Assembly (NCBI RefSeq): GCF_003201815.1
Contig: NZ_QJKB01000017.1
Coordinates: 1-64,000, forward strand
Reading direction: 5' to 3'
Length of the DNA stretch: 64,000 nt
Source of the DNA: Undibacterium pigrum
Lineage (GTDB): Bacteria; Pseudomonadota; Gammaproteobacteria; Burkholderiales; Burkholderiaceae_D
Shown: positions 53,572 to 61,582 of the stretch, piece by piece
How positions within the stretch are numbered: position 1 is the first letter of the stretch
Layout of the letters: each line of letters starts with the position of its first letter
Program-made: the position numbers and the translations under genes
The notes under the pieces: model-generated
Database searches by the model: none
Seen by the model: the letters and a program-made list of their open reading frames with translations, nothing else
Told to the model about the DNA's origin: nothing

Positions 53572-56500
53572 GATGGAGCTCCTTGTTGAAAATCAGGATG
53601 GTTTTTATAAGCGCGGTAGTACAACAGGGGTATCACCACCAGGGTTAGCAAGGTGGAGACAAAAATGCCGGAGATCAGCGAAATCGCCAGGCCATTGAAA
53701 ATCGGATCATCAAGAATGAAGAAAGCGCCCAGCATGGCTGCAAAACCGGTCAAGGCAATCGGCTGAGCACGCGTGATGGCCGAGCTGACTATTGCGTCCT
53801 TGAATGCCATGCCTTTCGCCACCTGCACATGGATAAAATCCACCAACAGGATAGAGTTCCGGACGATGATACCCGCCAGGGCTATCATGCCTATCATGCT
53901 GGTTGCAGTATATTGTGCACCCAGCAAGGCATGACCCGGCATGACGCCGATGATGGTCAGTGGTATGGGAATCATGATGATCAGTGGCGTCAGGTAAGAC
54001 CCAAATTGCGCCACAACCAGCAGGTAAATCAAGATCAGGCCAACGCCATAGGCAGCGCCCATGTCGCGGAAGGTTTCATAGGTGACCTTCCATTCACCAT
54101 CCCATTTCAGGCTGAAACCACGGTAGGGGTCAGACGGGGTATGGATAAAAAATTCATTCAGCTTGCCGCCATCCGGTGCGATGATTTTTGCAATCTCAGC
54201 ACGCATGGCAAACATACCGTAAAGCGGGCTGTCTATCGCACCAGCCATGTCAGCAAAGACATAGTTGACGGCCAAGCCGTCTTTGTGAAACACGGGCTGT
54301 TCGCGCAGAGTGTCAGAGACATTGACCAGCTCACGCACAGGCACCAGTCGCTCCTGTGCTGACCTGACACTCAGACTTAGCAAGCTGTCCAGACTACCTT
54401 GTTCAGTTACTGGCAATTGCAATTGTATGGCCGTCGCAAATTTGCTTTGATCGTGCAGATAGCTGGCCGCTTCACCATGCAAGGCAGTACGTAGCGTCGT
54501 TACGATGGTGGACTGACTGATACCCAGTGCAGCAGCCTTGCGCTGGTCTATCAGCAAGATTTTGCGTGGCGCACTGGTGATACTACTGTCGTCCACATCC
54601 ACCACACCTGCCGTCTTATTGAACACCGCTCGTACGGCTTTGGCAACTTGCTGCCTGCCATCATCGCTTGGCCCATAAATTTCAGCCACGATGGCTGCCA
54701 TCACTGGCGGGCCAGGCGGCACTTCCACCACTTTGACATTCGCGGCATAGCGCCTGCCGATTTCTTGCAGTGCCGGGCGCAAGCGGCTGGCAATGACATG
54801 GCTTTGTTCACTGCGTTTCTGTTTGTCTACCAGATTGACTTGAAGGTCTCCGACATCACCACCAGTACGCAAATAATACTGGCGTACCAGGCCATTGAAA
54901 TTGATCGGCGCTGCTATACCTGCATAGGCCTGGTAATGAGCCACTTCCGGCACTCTGGCCAGGTAAGTACCCAGTTCTCGTAATACTGCTGCGGTTTTTT
55001 CTACTGGCGTACCTGCTGGCATATCGACGATGACCTGGAACTCTGATTTATTATCAAATGGCAGCATCTTCAATTGCACCCAGCCAAGCACTGGCAGGAT
55101 CACCGACATGGCGATGAGTGTAAAAATAGTTAGCGTCAGTTTCCAGCTATTCATGCGTCCCTTGCTTTCATCAAGGAAAGGCCGGAATACCCTGATAAAC
55201 ATACCCGCCAGCGTCTTCTGCCACGGACTCTCGTGTGTACCGCCCTCACCTCTCATCCAGATGCGCGCCAGCCAGGGCGTGACGATAAAGGCTATCGCCA
55301 GCGACAATAACATGCCCATGCTGGCATTGATGGGTATGGGACTCATGTACGGCCCCATGAGTCCGCTGACAAAGGCCATGGGCAAAAGTGCTGCGATCAC
55401 TGTCAGCGTCGCCAGGATAGTCGGGCCGCCAACTTCGTCGACAGCAGCAGGTATGATTTCAGTCAGTGACTTGTCCGGGAAGAGTGTCTGGTGCCTGTGT
55501 ATGTTTTCAACGACGACGATGGCATCGTCAACCAGGATACCGATGGAAAAAATCAGGGCAAAAAGCGATACACGATTCAAGGTAAAACCCCAGGCCCAGG
55601 ATGCAAACAGGGTGACGGTCAATGTCAGGATCACTGCCGTACCGACGATCGCTGCTTCGCGCCGTCCCAGTGCAATGAAGACCAGCGCCACAACCGATAC
55701 AGTGGCGAACAATAATTTCTGTATGAGTTTTTTTGCCTTGTCGTCAGCAGTCTGGCCATAGTTGCGCGTCATGCTGATTTCAACACCATCCGGTATCAAG
55801 GTATTGCGTAACTCAGCTACTCGCAGTTGAATGGCATCTGCAACAGCGACTGCATTTTGGCCAGGCTGCTTGCCGATGGCGATGGTGACCGCGGGATACT
55901 CAGCAGCATCCTTGCCGGCCTGACCATGCCAGACATAACTACTGCCTGGTAAAGAGCCGTCGACTATCCTGGCGATGTCACTCATGAAAATGGGCTTGCC
56001 TGCCTTGACACCAACCACCACTTCAGACACAGCACGTGCATCTTGTAAAAATGGCCCGGCATCAAGGGCGATGCTCTGATTGGCAAGCGTCAGCTCACCA
56101 ACTGGCGAGCCCAGATTCACTGCTTGTAAGCTGGCTTGCAAGTCTGTGACGGTCAGGCCGTTCGCTGCGAGCTTCGCTGGATCAAGTTCAATATTGATAG
56201 CGTGGCCAGAACCGCCTATGGTGCTGATCTGGCGTGTCCCTTTGACCCGTTTGAGGTCGGCTTCCATGCTATGGGCCACCCTTTCCAGATCATAGGCTGC
56301 GACCTGCGGATTCTTGCTCCATAGAGTCAGTGCGACTATCGGTACATCATCTATGCCCTTGGGTTTGACAATGGCTTCCAGCGTGCCCAGTTTGGCGGGC
56401 AACCAGTCGCGATTACTGTGCACAACATCATACAAACGCACCAGCGCTTCGGTGCGCGGCACACCAACTTCAAATTGCACTGTCATGATGGCCATGCCTG

Positions 56501-56777
56501 GTCGCGATACAGACATTACGTGTTCGACATTGGCAATTTGTCCCAGGACTTGCTCAGCCGGTATCGCGACTTGCTGCTCTACCTGTGCCACCGATGCACC
56601 TGGAAATGGGATCAAGACATTCGCCATCGTCACATTGATTTGCGGCTCTTCTTCACGCGGAGTGACGATGACGGCAAACACCCCAAGTAAAAAAGCCAGC
56701 AAGGCCAGCAAGGGTGTTATTTGTGCCGTTTGAAAATATTGTGCGATGCGGCCAGAGTATCCCAATTGTGCAGGCAT
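53568..56777 (-). CDS. RND efflux transporter permease subunit
   Basis: The 1069-residue protein has the RND layout: 12 membrane helices with two large periplasmic loops, the GILVDDAIVVVENIHRH motif in helix 4 that holds the proton-relay Asp residues, and a second set of helices near the C-terminus (TATSMIGMIALAGIIVRNSI). It exports a substrate from the periplasm or inner membrane. The adaptor gene lies 9 bases upstream. No outer-membrane channel gene is present here, so it presumably borrows TolC-type channels. Substrate is unknown; the context suggests a link with sulfur compounds. Confidence 0.92.
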   Translation of the reverse strand: MPAQLGYSGRIAQYFQTAQITPLLALLAFLLGVFAVIVTPREEEPQINVTMANVLIPFPGASVAQVEQQVAIPAEQVLGQIANVEHVMSVSRPGMAIMTVQFEVGVPRTEALVRLYDVVHSNRDWLPAKLGTLEAIVKPKGIDDVPIVALTLWSKNPQVAAYDLERVAHSMEADLKRVKGTRQISTIGGSGHAINIELDPAKLAANGLTVTDLQASLQAVNLGSPVGELTLANQSIALDAGPFLQDARAVSEVVVGVKAGKPIFMSDIARIVDGSLPGSSYVWHGQAGKDAAEYPAVTIAIGKQPGQNAVAVADAIQLRVAELRNTLIPDGVEISMTRNYGQTADDKAKKLIQKLLFATVSVVALVFIALGRREAAIVGTAVILTLTVTLFASWAWGFTLNRVSLFALIFSIGILVDDAIVVVENIHRHQTLFPDKSLTEIIPAAVDEVGGPTILATLTVIAALLPMAFVSGLMGPYMSPIPINASMGMLLSLAIAFIVTPWLARIWMRGEGGTHESPWQKTLAGMFIRVFRPFLDESKGRMNSWKLTLTIFTLIAMSVILPVLGWVQLKMLPFDNKSEFQVIVDMPAGTPVEKTAAVLRELGTYLARVPEVAHYQAYAGIAAPINFNGLVRQYYLRTGGDVGDLQVNLVDKQKRSEQSHVIASRLRPALQEIGRRYAANVKVVEVPPGPPVMAAIVAEIYGPSDDGRQQVAKAVRAVFNKTAGVVDVDDSSITSAPRKILLIDQRKAAALGISQSTIVTTLRTALHGEAASYLHDQSKFATAIQLQLPVTEQGSLDSLLSLSVRSAQERLVPVRELVNVSDTLREQPVFHKDGLAVNYVFADMAGAIDSPLYGMFAMRAEIAKIIAPDGGKLNEFFIHTPSDPYRGFSLKWDGEWKVTYETFRDMGAAYGVGLILIYLLVVAQFGSYLTPLIIMIPIPLTIIGVMPGHALLGAQYTATSMIGMIALAGIIVRNSILLVDFIHVQVAKGMAFKDAIVSSAITRAQPIALTGFAAMLGAFFILDDPIFNGLAISLISGIFVSTLLTLVVIPLLYYRAYKNHPDFQQGAPS

Positions 56778-56786
56778 GAAATCTCC

Positions 56787-57851
56787 TTAATGCGGCTGGG
56801 CTGCAGCCAGGGGATTGATCAGCACTTTTTCACCCGCAGAAACTCCCGCCAGCACTTCCTGCTCACTACCAGAGAGAGGACCTGGCTTGATCTGCCGTAG
56901 CATGGCCCGGCCTTGCGGATTGATGACATAGACGGCATGCAATTCTGCCCTGCGGATAACTGCTTTGACAGGTACATACAAACGCGCATCCTCACTTTTC
57001 ACCATCGCCTTGGCCGGGAATTGCAAGCGTGCGAACATACCTGGCGCCAGTCCATTGAGTGGCGGCAAATCCAGGCGTAATTGCACCGTATGGGTGCTGG
57101 CATCCGTTACTGGCAAAATGATGAATTTGTCTACTTTGATGAGGCGCAGTTCTGCAGGCAAAGCGGGGATCTCTATAGTGATTGCCTGATCATGCGCCAG
57201 CCTGGCGAGCTGTGCTTCCGGCAGCGTTGCAGTCACCCGCAGGGCCCTGGGGTCAAACACAGCCATCAATGCCTTTCCTGGCGTCACCATATCACCGTGG
57301 CTGATATAGACATCCGCGATGCGGCCCGTATAGGGAGCGGTCAGTTTATAAAAACCTGATTGTGTTTGCACTGCGCCAGCCTGAGCAATGAGTGAATTGG
57401 CATCTGCTGTCGCAGAATTGAACTGTGCCTCAGCACGATCGAGTTGCGCCTGGCTGATGTATAGACGAGAAAACAATTGTTTCTGTCTTTCATAATCCTT
57501 GCTCGCCACTTGCAGGCTGGCGCGTGCAGCCTCGACCCGGGCCTGGCTGGCATTGGCCTGCTGGCTGGCGGCGCTGCCATCCAGGCGCGCCAACATTTGT
57601 CCGGCTTTTATGCTGTCACCCGCTTTGACGGGTAAATCTGTAATGGCACCAGACACCTGTGCTGCAATGACTGTTTGCCGTACAGCTTCGACCACACCGT
57701 CCGCGCTAATGTTGCCAGAGTTAAGGCTGGACCTGACTTCAACCACATCAAGACTAGCAGCTACGACTTGCGACGCCAGCAAAACAGTCGCCCATACTAG
57801 CACTTGCTTCGTTACCAGGTGCGCCAAGGATGTGCAAGATCTGGAAATCAT
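56787..57851 (-). CDS. RND efflux periplasmic adaptor subunit
   Basis: The 354-residue protein has a signal peptide ending near VVAAS, a biotinyl-lipoyl-like and barrel pattern (VIAAQVSGAITDLPVKAGDS, the coiled hairpin KDYERQKQLFSRLYISQAQL) and a membrane-fusion C-terminus. It bridges the permease to an outer-membrane channel. The GAGG upstream of the second ATG supports the 57851 start over 57878. It is transcribed divergently from the ArsR gene across 174 bases. Confidence 0.9.
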   Translation of the reverse strand: MISRSCTSLAHLVTKQVLVWATVLLASQVVAASLDVVEVRSSLNSGNISADGVVEAVRQTVIAAQVSGAITDLPVKAGDSIKAGQMLARLDGSAASQQANASQARVEAARASLQVASKDYERQKQLFSRLYISQAQLDRAEAQFNSATADANSLIAQAGAVQTQSGFYKLTAPYTGRIADVYISHGDMVTPGKALMAVFDPRALRVTATLPEAQLARLAHDQAITIEIPALPAELRLIKVDKFIILPVTDASTHTVQLRLDLPPLNGLAPGMFARLQFPAKAMVKSEDARLYVPVKAVIRRAELHAVYVINPQGRAMLRQIKPGPLSGSEQEVLAGVSAGEKVLINPLAAAQPH

Positions 57852-57921
57852 GTAGATAGCCTCGTGAAAAAATGGCATTTTTTGCGGAAATCTTTTGTAC
57901 TAGCCATAAATAAGATCATGC

Positions 57922-57955
57922 GCATAATATGCTTATTTGCGCAATTACGCAAATA
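57922..57955. promoter_or_regulatory. Palindromic operator region between ArsR and RND adaptor genes
   Basis: Two palindromes lie close together: GCATA-A-TATGC (57922-57932) and TATTTGCG-N6-CGCAAATA (57934-57955). They occupy the shared divergent control region, about 70-100 bases from each start, which is where ArsR-type repressors usually bind. The site that the ArsR protein actually uses is not proven. Confidence 0.6.
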
Positions 57956-58025
57956 GTAGATTAAGCATGTACAATCTTCTTACTAGGGGTATGATACAAA
58001 TATTCTCACTACCACATTGATTGTT

Positions 58026-58382
58026 ATGGACGGATTATCTGATCAGGCATTGATACAGATTGCCCAATATTTTTCGGCGCTGGCTGAGCCTACGCGCTTG
58101 CGTATCCTGAATTGCCTGCGCGAAAAAGAACACAATGTCGGTGAACTGGCTGAACGATGCTCCTGCTCCCAGGCGAATGTCTCACGCCATCTGTCTACCC
58201 TGGCCAAGCATGGCCTGGTGGCACGCGAAGGCCGTGGTACTTCTGTCTATTACCATATCGCCGATGAATCGATTTATGCCTTGTGTGACCTGGTGTGCGG
58301 CAATGTGGCACGGCAACTGGAATCCCAGGCTGCCGTTCTGAATGGCATGAATGGTATAAACAACAACCGTAGTCTTAATTAA
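58026..58382 (+). CDS. ArsR-family regulator, Cys-rich (candidate BigR/YgaV-like)
   Basis: The 118-residue winged-helix protein has the ArsR HTH (about residues 20-70, with ELAERCSCSQANVSRHLSTL) and cysteines at 30, 45, 47, 87 and 91. One Cys near the HTH and one in the C-terminal helix (CDLVC) is the arrangement that persulfide-sensing BigR/SqrR regulators use, but ArsR metal sensors also have Cys pairs in similar places. The neighbours (TSUP, Blh-type MBL and DUF2892) favour sulfur sensing. The start at 58026 was chosen over a TTG at 58017; no good ribosome binding site is visible. Confidence 0.8.
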   Translation: MDGLSDQALIQIAQYFSALAEPTRLRILNCLREKEHNVGELAERCSCSQANVSRHLSTLAKHGLVAREGRGTSVYYHIADESIYALCDLVCGNVARQLESQAAVLNGMNGINNNRSLN

Positions 58383-58391
58383 TCCAGCAAA

Positions 58392-59204
58392 TTAAGCTAT
58401 TGCGCGATACACCAGGCTGGAGGCGACACAAACCAGCACGGCAACAAAGATCATCTGCACTTTTTTCGGTGACAGACTTACCGCAATGCGCCTGGCCAGC
58501 AACATGCCGGCTACCGTAGTCACGACAAACAGGGCCGACAGCGTTAGCGGAAGATGTGCGCCACTCAGCAGGGCCGAACCCACCCCCATGCTACCGACGA
58601 TACTGACCACCAGCAATGAGGTGGCCACCGCCACATGCATGCTGGCATTGGTGTAATGCCTGAGCATGGGGACGATGATAAAACCACCGCCCACGCCCAG
58701 CAAACCAGTCATGAAACCGGACACCGCACCTATGCCTGCGATGACTGCGCCAGTCTTGAAAGTCCAGTCAAACCGCCCGGTACTGCTATTGATACGTGCC
58801 ATGGCAGCGCGCTTGTCGTCATCACAATCAGGTGAGCGCAACTGCACGATCAGGCGTATCGCCACCACGCCCAGTACCAGGGCAAATACCAGCATCAACG
58901 CCTGCTGCGACATGTGCTGAGCCACCCGCACACCCAGCAAAGTGGGCAGGCTGCCAGCAACAGCCATCAGGATGGCAGCGCGGTAACGTACCAGCTTGCG
59001 CATCAGGCCTTCCATAGCCCCTATCATGGCGGCACTGCTGACCGCCAGCAAGGCCATGGGCATGGCTTGTTGCATGCTGAAACCCTGGGTGTACACCAGC
59101 GCAGGCACGGCCAGTATGCCGCCACCCGCCCCGGTCAGCCCCATGACCAGACCCACCACCGCACCGATGAGTACTACCATCAATTCCGCCATAGATATCA
59201 GCAT
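58392..59204 (-). CDS. TSUP family sulfite exporter TauE/SafE-like permease
   Basis: The 270-residue protein has eight hydrophobic segments with the TSUP signatures GAVVGLVMGLTGAGGGILAVP near the start and GFMTGLLGVGGGFIIVPML in the middle. TSUP proteins move sulfite, taurine-derived sulfonates or thiosulfate. The gene is convergent with ArsR over a 9-base gap and neighbours the Blh-type MBL gene, which together suggest sulfur export. Confidence 0.88.
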   Translation of the reverse strand: MLISMAELMVVLIGAVVGLVMGLTGAGGGILAVPALVYTQGFSMQQAMPMALLAVSSAAMIGAMEGLMRKLVRYRAAILMAVAGSLPTLLGVRVAQHMSQQALMLVFALVLGVVAIRLIVQLRSPDCDDDKRAAMARINSSTGRFDWTFKTGAVIAGIGAVSGFMTGLLGVGGGFIIVPMLRHYTNASMHVAVATSLLVVSIVGSMGVGSALLSGAHLPLTLSALFVVTTVAGMLLARRIAVSLSPKKVQMIFVAVLVCVASSLVYRAIA

Positions 59205-59548
59205 GTCAATAAATAAGCATGAAAATTAGGACTTACGCAAAATTGTCCCAGCAAGGCTAGCGCTCTGGGAAACATCCCCTGTAAGGGATGTTCGTTTCGT
59301 CGGCAGACAATATATTGTCTGAAACACCGACTACACCGTAGCGACGAAGACAGTACGAATAGTACGGCTAGGAGCTGCAACGCAGCTGGGGCGGTTTTGC
59401 GTAAGTCCTAAATCTAAAAATATGCGCTAGTGTATTCCTTGCTAGCAAGCCCGTCGAGTCAGAACAGACCTTTGAGCCTGTTCATGCATGGCATTGTTAA
59501 AATCTGCAACATTTTTGCTATCATTGAGTATGCCCAATCGAGCCCATC
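59205..59548. other. Intergenic region with MITE before the MBL gene
   Basis: This 344-base region between the TSUP start and the Blh-type MBL gene is mostly the MITE-like element at 59226-59411. The remaining right part carries the MBL promoter, which I could not define. No coding sequence is seen. Confidence 0.6.
59226..59411. mobile_element. MITE-like element with 17-bp perfect terminal inverted repeats
   Basis: TTAGGACTTACGCAAAA at the left and its exact reverse complement TTTTGCGTAAGTCCTAA at the right enclose about 150 bases. The inside has more dyads: AACATCCC/GGGATGTT (59270-59291) and an 18-bp perfect palindrome CAGACAATATATTGTCTG (59304-59321). There is no ORF. The TA at each end may be a target duplication, in the manner of IS630/Tc1 elements. 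The family is not identified. Confidence 0.8.
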
Positions 59549-60409
59549 ATGAATCCTAAAGTACAAAGCTACTTCGATACGCAAACCTGCACGGCTACCC
59601 ATATCGTGTTCGATGCGCCTGGCGGCCATGCGGCCGTGATAGATCCTGTGCTGAATTACGAACCCAAGTCAGGGCGTACCACGACCCGGTCTGTCGATGA
59701 GGTCATTGATTTTCTTGCCACCAATAAGCTGAGCTTGCAATGGCTGCTGGAAACCCATGCCCATGCGGATCATTTATCGGGAGCACGCTATCTGCAGGAA
59801 AAAGCCGGTGGCAAGATTGCCATTGGTGAAAAAATCTCGGAAGTACAAAAAGTCTTTAAAGGCCTGTTCAATCTGGAGGCAGAATTTCCGGTAGATGGCG
59901 CGCAGTTCGATGTCTTGTTTGCTGCAGACGCAAAATTTTCTATCGGCCAGTTGCAGGCTCAAGCGCTCTCTGTGCCTGGTCATACCCCGGCGGACATGGC
60001 TTACCTGATCGGTGACTGCATTTTTATTGGCGACACCCTGTTCATGCCTGATGTGGGTACGGCGCGCTGCGATTTTCCTGGTGGTGATGCCAGCCAGTTA
60101 TTCCAGTCCATACAAAAGCTGCTGTCCTTTCCGCCTGAGACCAGACTGTATCTTTGTCACGACTACCCGCCTGCCGGGCGTGAGGTTTGCACGCACACCA
60201 CGGTCGCCAGACAAAAAGCAGAAAACATCCATGTGCGTGATGGCGTCAGCGAAGCTGACTTTGTTGCCTTGCGCAAGAAACGCGACAGCGGGCTGGAAAT
60301 GCCTTATCTGTTAATCCCCGCCATACAGGTCAATATCCGCGCAGGTGCCTTGCCCGCAGCAGAAGACAATGGCACACGCTATTTGAAGATACCATTGAAC
60401 GCATTATAG
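59549..60409 (+). CDS. MBL-fold persulfide dioxygenase-like protein (Blh type)
   Basis: The 286-residue protein has zinc or iron ligands HAHADH (H70, H72, D74, H75), GHTPADMAYLIGD, GDTLFMPDVGTARCDFPGGD and LCHDYPP. The segments match the BigR-associated Blh proteins and the ETHE1/persulfide dioxygenase group more than beta-lactamases. It probably oxidises glutathione persulfide to sulfite, which the adjacent TSUP could export. The start is preceded by no strong ribosome binding site. The MITE lies between it and the TSUP gene. Confidence 0.85.
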   Translation: MNPKVQSYFDTQTCTATHIVFDAPGGHAAVIDPVLNYEPKSGRTTTRSVDEVIDFLATNKLSLQWLLETHAHADHLSGARYLQEKAGGKIAIGEKISEVQKVFKGLFNLEAEFPVDGAQFDVLFAADAKFSIGQLQAQALSVPGHTPADMAYLIGDCIFIGDTLFMPDVGTARCDFPGGDASQLFQSIQKLLSFPPETRLYLCHDYPPAGREVCTHTTVARQKAENIHVRDGVSEADFVALRKKRDSGLEMPYLLIPAIQVNIRAGALPAAEDNGTRYLKIPLNAL

Positions 60410-60450
60410 ATTTTACTCACGCACAGCTCAGGTAAAAACCAGCAAACACC

Positions 60451-61560
60451 ATGAAAACAAAAATCAGACGGATAGCCATCAGCACCGGCGGCGGCGATGC
60501 CCCCGGGTTGAATGCAGTCATACGCTCTGTCGTACTGGCCGCTGAGCTGCGTGGATGGGAATGCTATGGCATACGCGAAGGTTTCAACGGCATCCTGCTG
60601 CCTGAGCGTTATCCGCACAACGGCGTGACACGCCTGACGGTGGACCAGGTGCGCGGCATAGGGCATCTGGGCGGCACCATACTGGGCACCACCAACCATG
60701 GCAATCCCCTGCGTTTTGCCACCACCATGCCAGATGGCAGTATCAAGGAAATTGACCGCAGTGCAGACATCCATCGTCACCTGAAGCAAATGGATATCGA
60801 TGCCCTGATCTGCATAGGCGGTGACGGCACGCTGACGATAGCCAATGCCCTGCACCTGCAAGGCTTGCGTGTCGTGGGTGTGCCCAAGACCATAGACAAT
60901 GATCTGGACAAAACCTTCACCACTTTTGGCTTCGACACTGCCGTTTCCTTTGCCACCGAGTGCATAGACCGCCTGCACAGTACTGCAGAAAGCCATCAAC
61001 GCATCATGGTGGTGGAAGTCATGGGGCGTTATGCCGGCTGGATAGCCCTGCATTCAGGCATAGCGGCAAATGCGCATGCGATCGTCATCCCGGAAATCCC
61101 TTACGACATAGAAAAAATCGCCGCGATGATACGCAACCGCGATACCAATGGCCGCCATTATTCCATCGTACTGGCAGCCGAAGGAGCACTGCCGACGAAC
61201 GGCCAGCATGTGGTGCAGGAAGGTGCTGCTGCCGGCCATGTGGAAAGACTGGGCGGCATAGGTGAAAGGCTGGCGCATGACTTGCAAAACCTGACCGGCA
61301 AGGAAGCGCGCGCTGTGGTGCTGGGTCATTTATTACGTGGCGGTAGCCCAACCGCATTTGACCGTTTGTCTGCCATGCGCTTTGGTGCTGCGGCCGTGCG
61401 TGCGCTGGACGAAGGCCATTCCGGCATCATGGTGGCGCTGGCTTTTCCGAATGTGAATTATGTGGCGCTGGAAGAGGTGGCCGGTCGTATGAAAGCCGTG
61501 CCTATGGATAGCGATACCTTACAAACTGGCCGCGACATAGGTATTTGCTTTGGTGACTGA
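60451..61560 (+). CDS. pfkA: 6-phosphofructokinase (ATP-type, group III)
   Basis: The 369-residue protein has the PFK core: TGGGDAPGLNAVIR near the start, GGDGT at 123-127 and PKTIDND at 145-151. The position equivalent to E. coli G104 is glycine, which favours ATP over pyrophosphate, while the position equivalent to G124 is lysine (K146), the state found in group III enzymes. It catalyses the committed phosphorylation of fructose 6-phosphate. The gene follows the MBL gene on the same strand after 41 bases and converges with the GGDEF/EAL gene. Confidence 0.9.
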   Translation: MKTKIRRIAISTGGGDAPGLNAVIRSVVLAAELRGWECYGIREGFNGILLPERYPHNGVTRLTVDQVRGIGHLGGTILGTTNHGNPLRFATTMPDGSIKEIDRSADIHRHLKQMDIDALICIGGDGTLTIANALHLQGLRVVGVPKTIDNDLDKTFTTFGFDTAVSFATECIDRLHSTAESHQRIMVVEVMGRYAGWIALHSGIAANAHAIVIPEIPYDIEKIAAMIRNRDTNGRHYSIVLAAEGALPTNGQHVVQEGAAAGHVERLGGIGERLAHDLQNLTGKEARAVVLGHLLRGGSPTAFDRLSAMRFGAAAVRALDEGHSGIMVALAFPNVNYVALEEVAGRMKAVPMDSDTLQTGRDIGICFGD

Positions 61561-61582
61561 AGCAAATAGAATCAGCCAGAAG

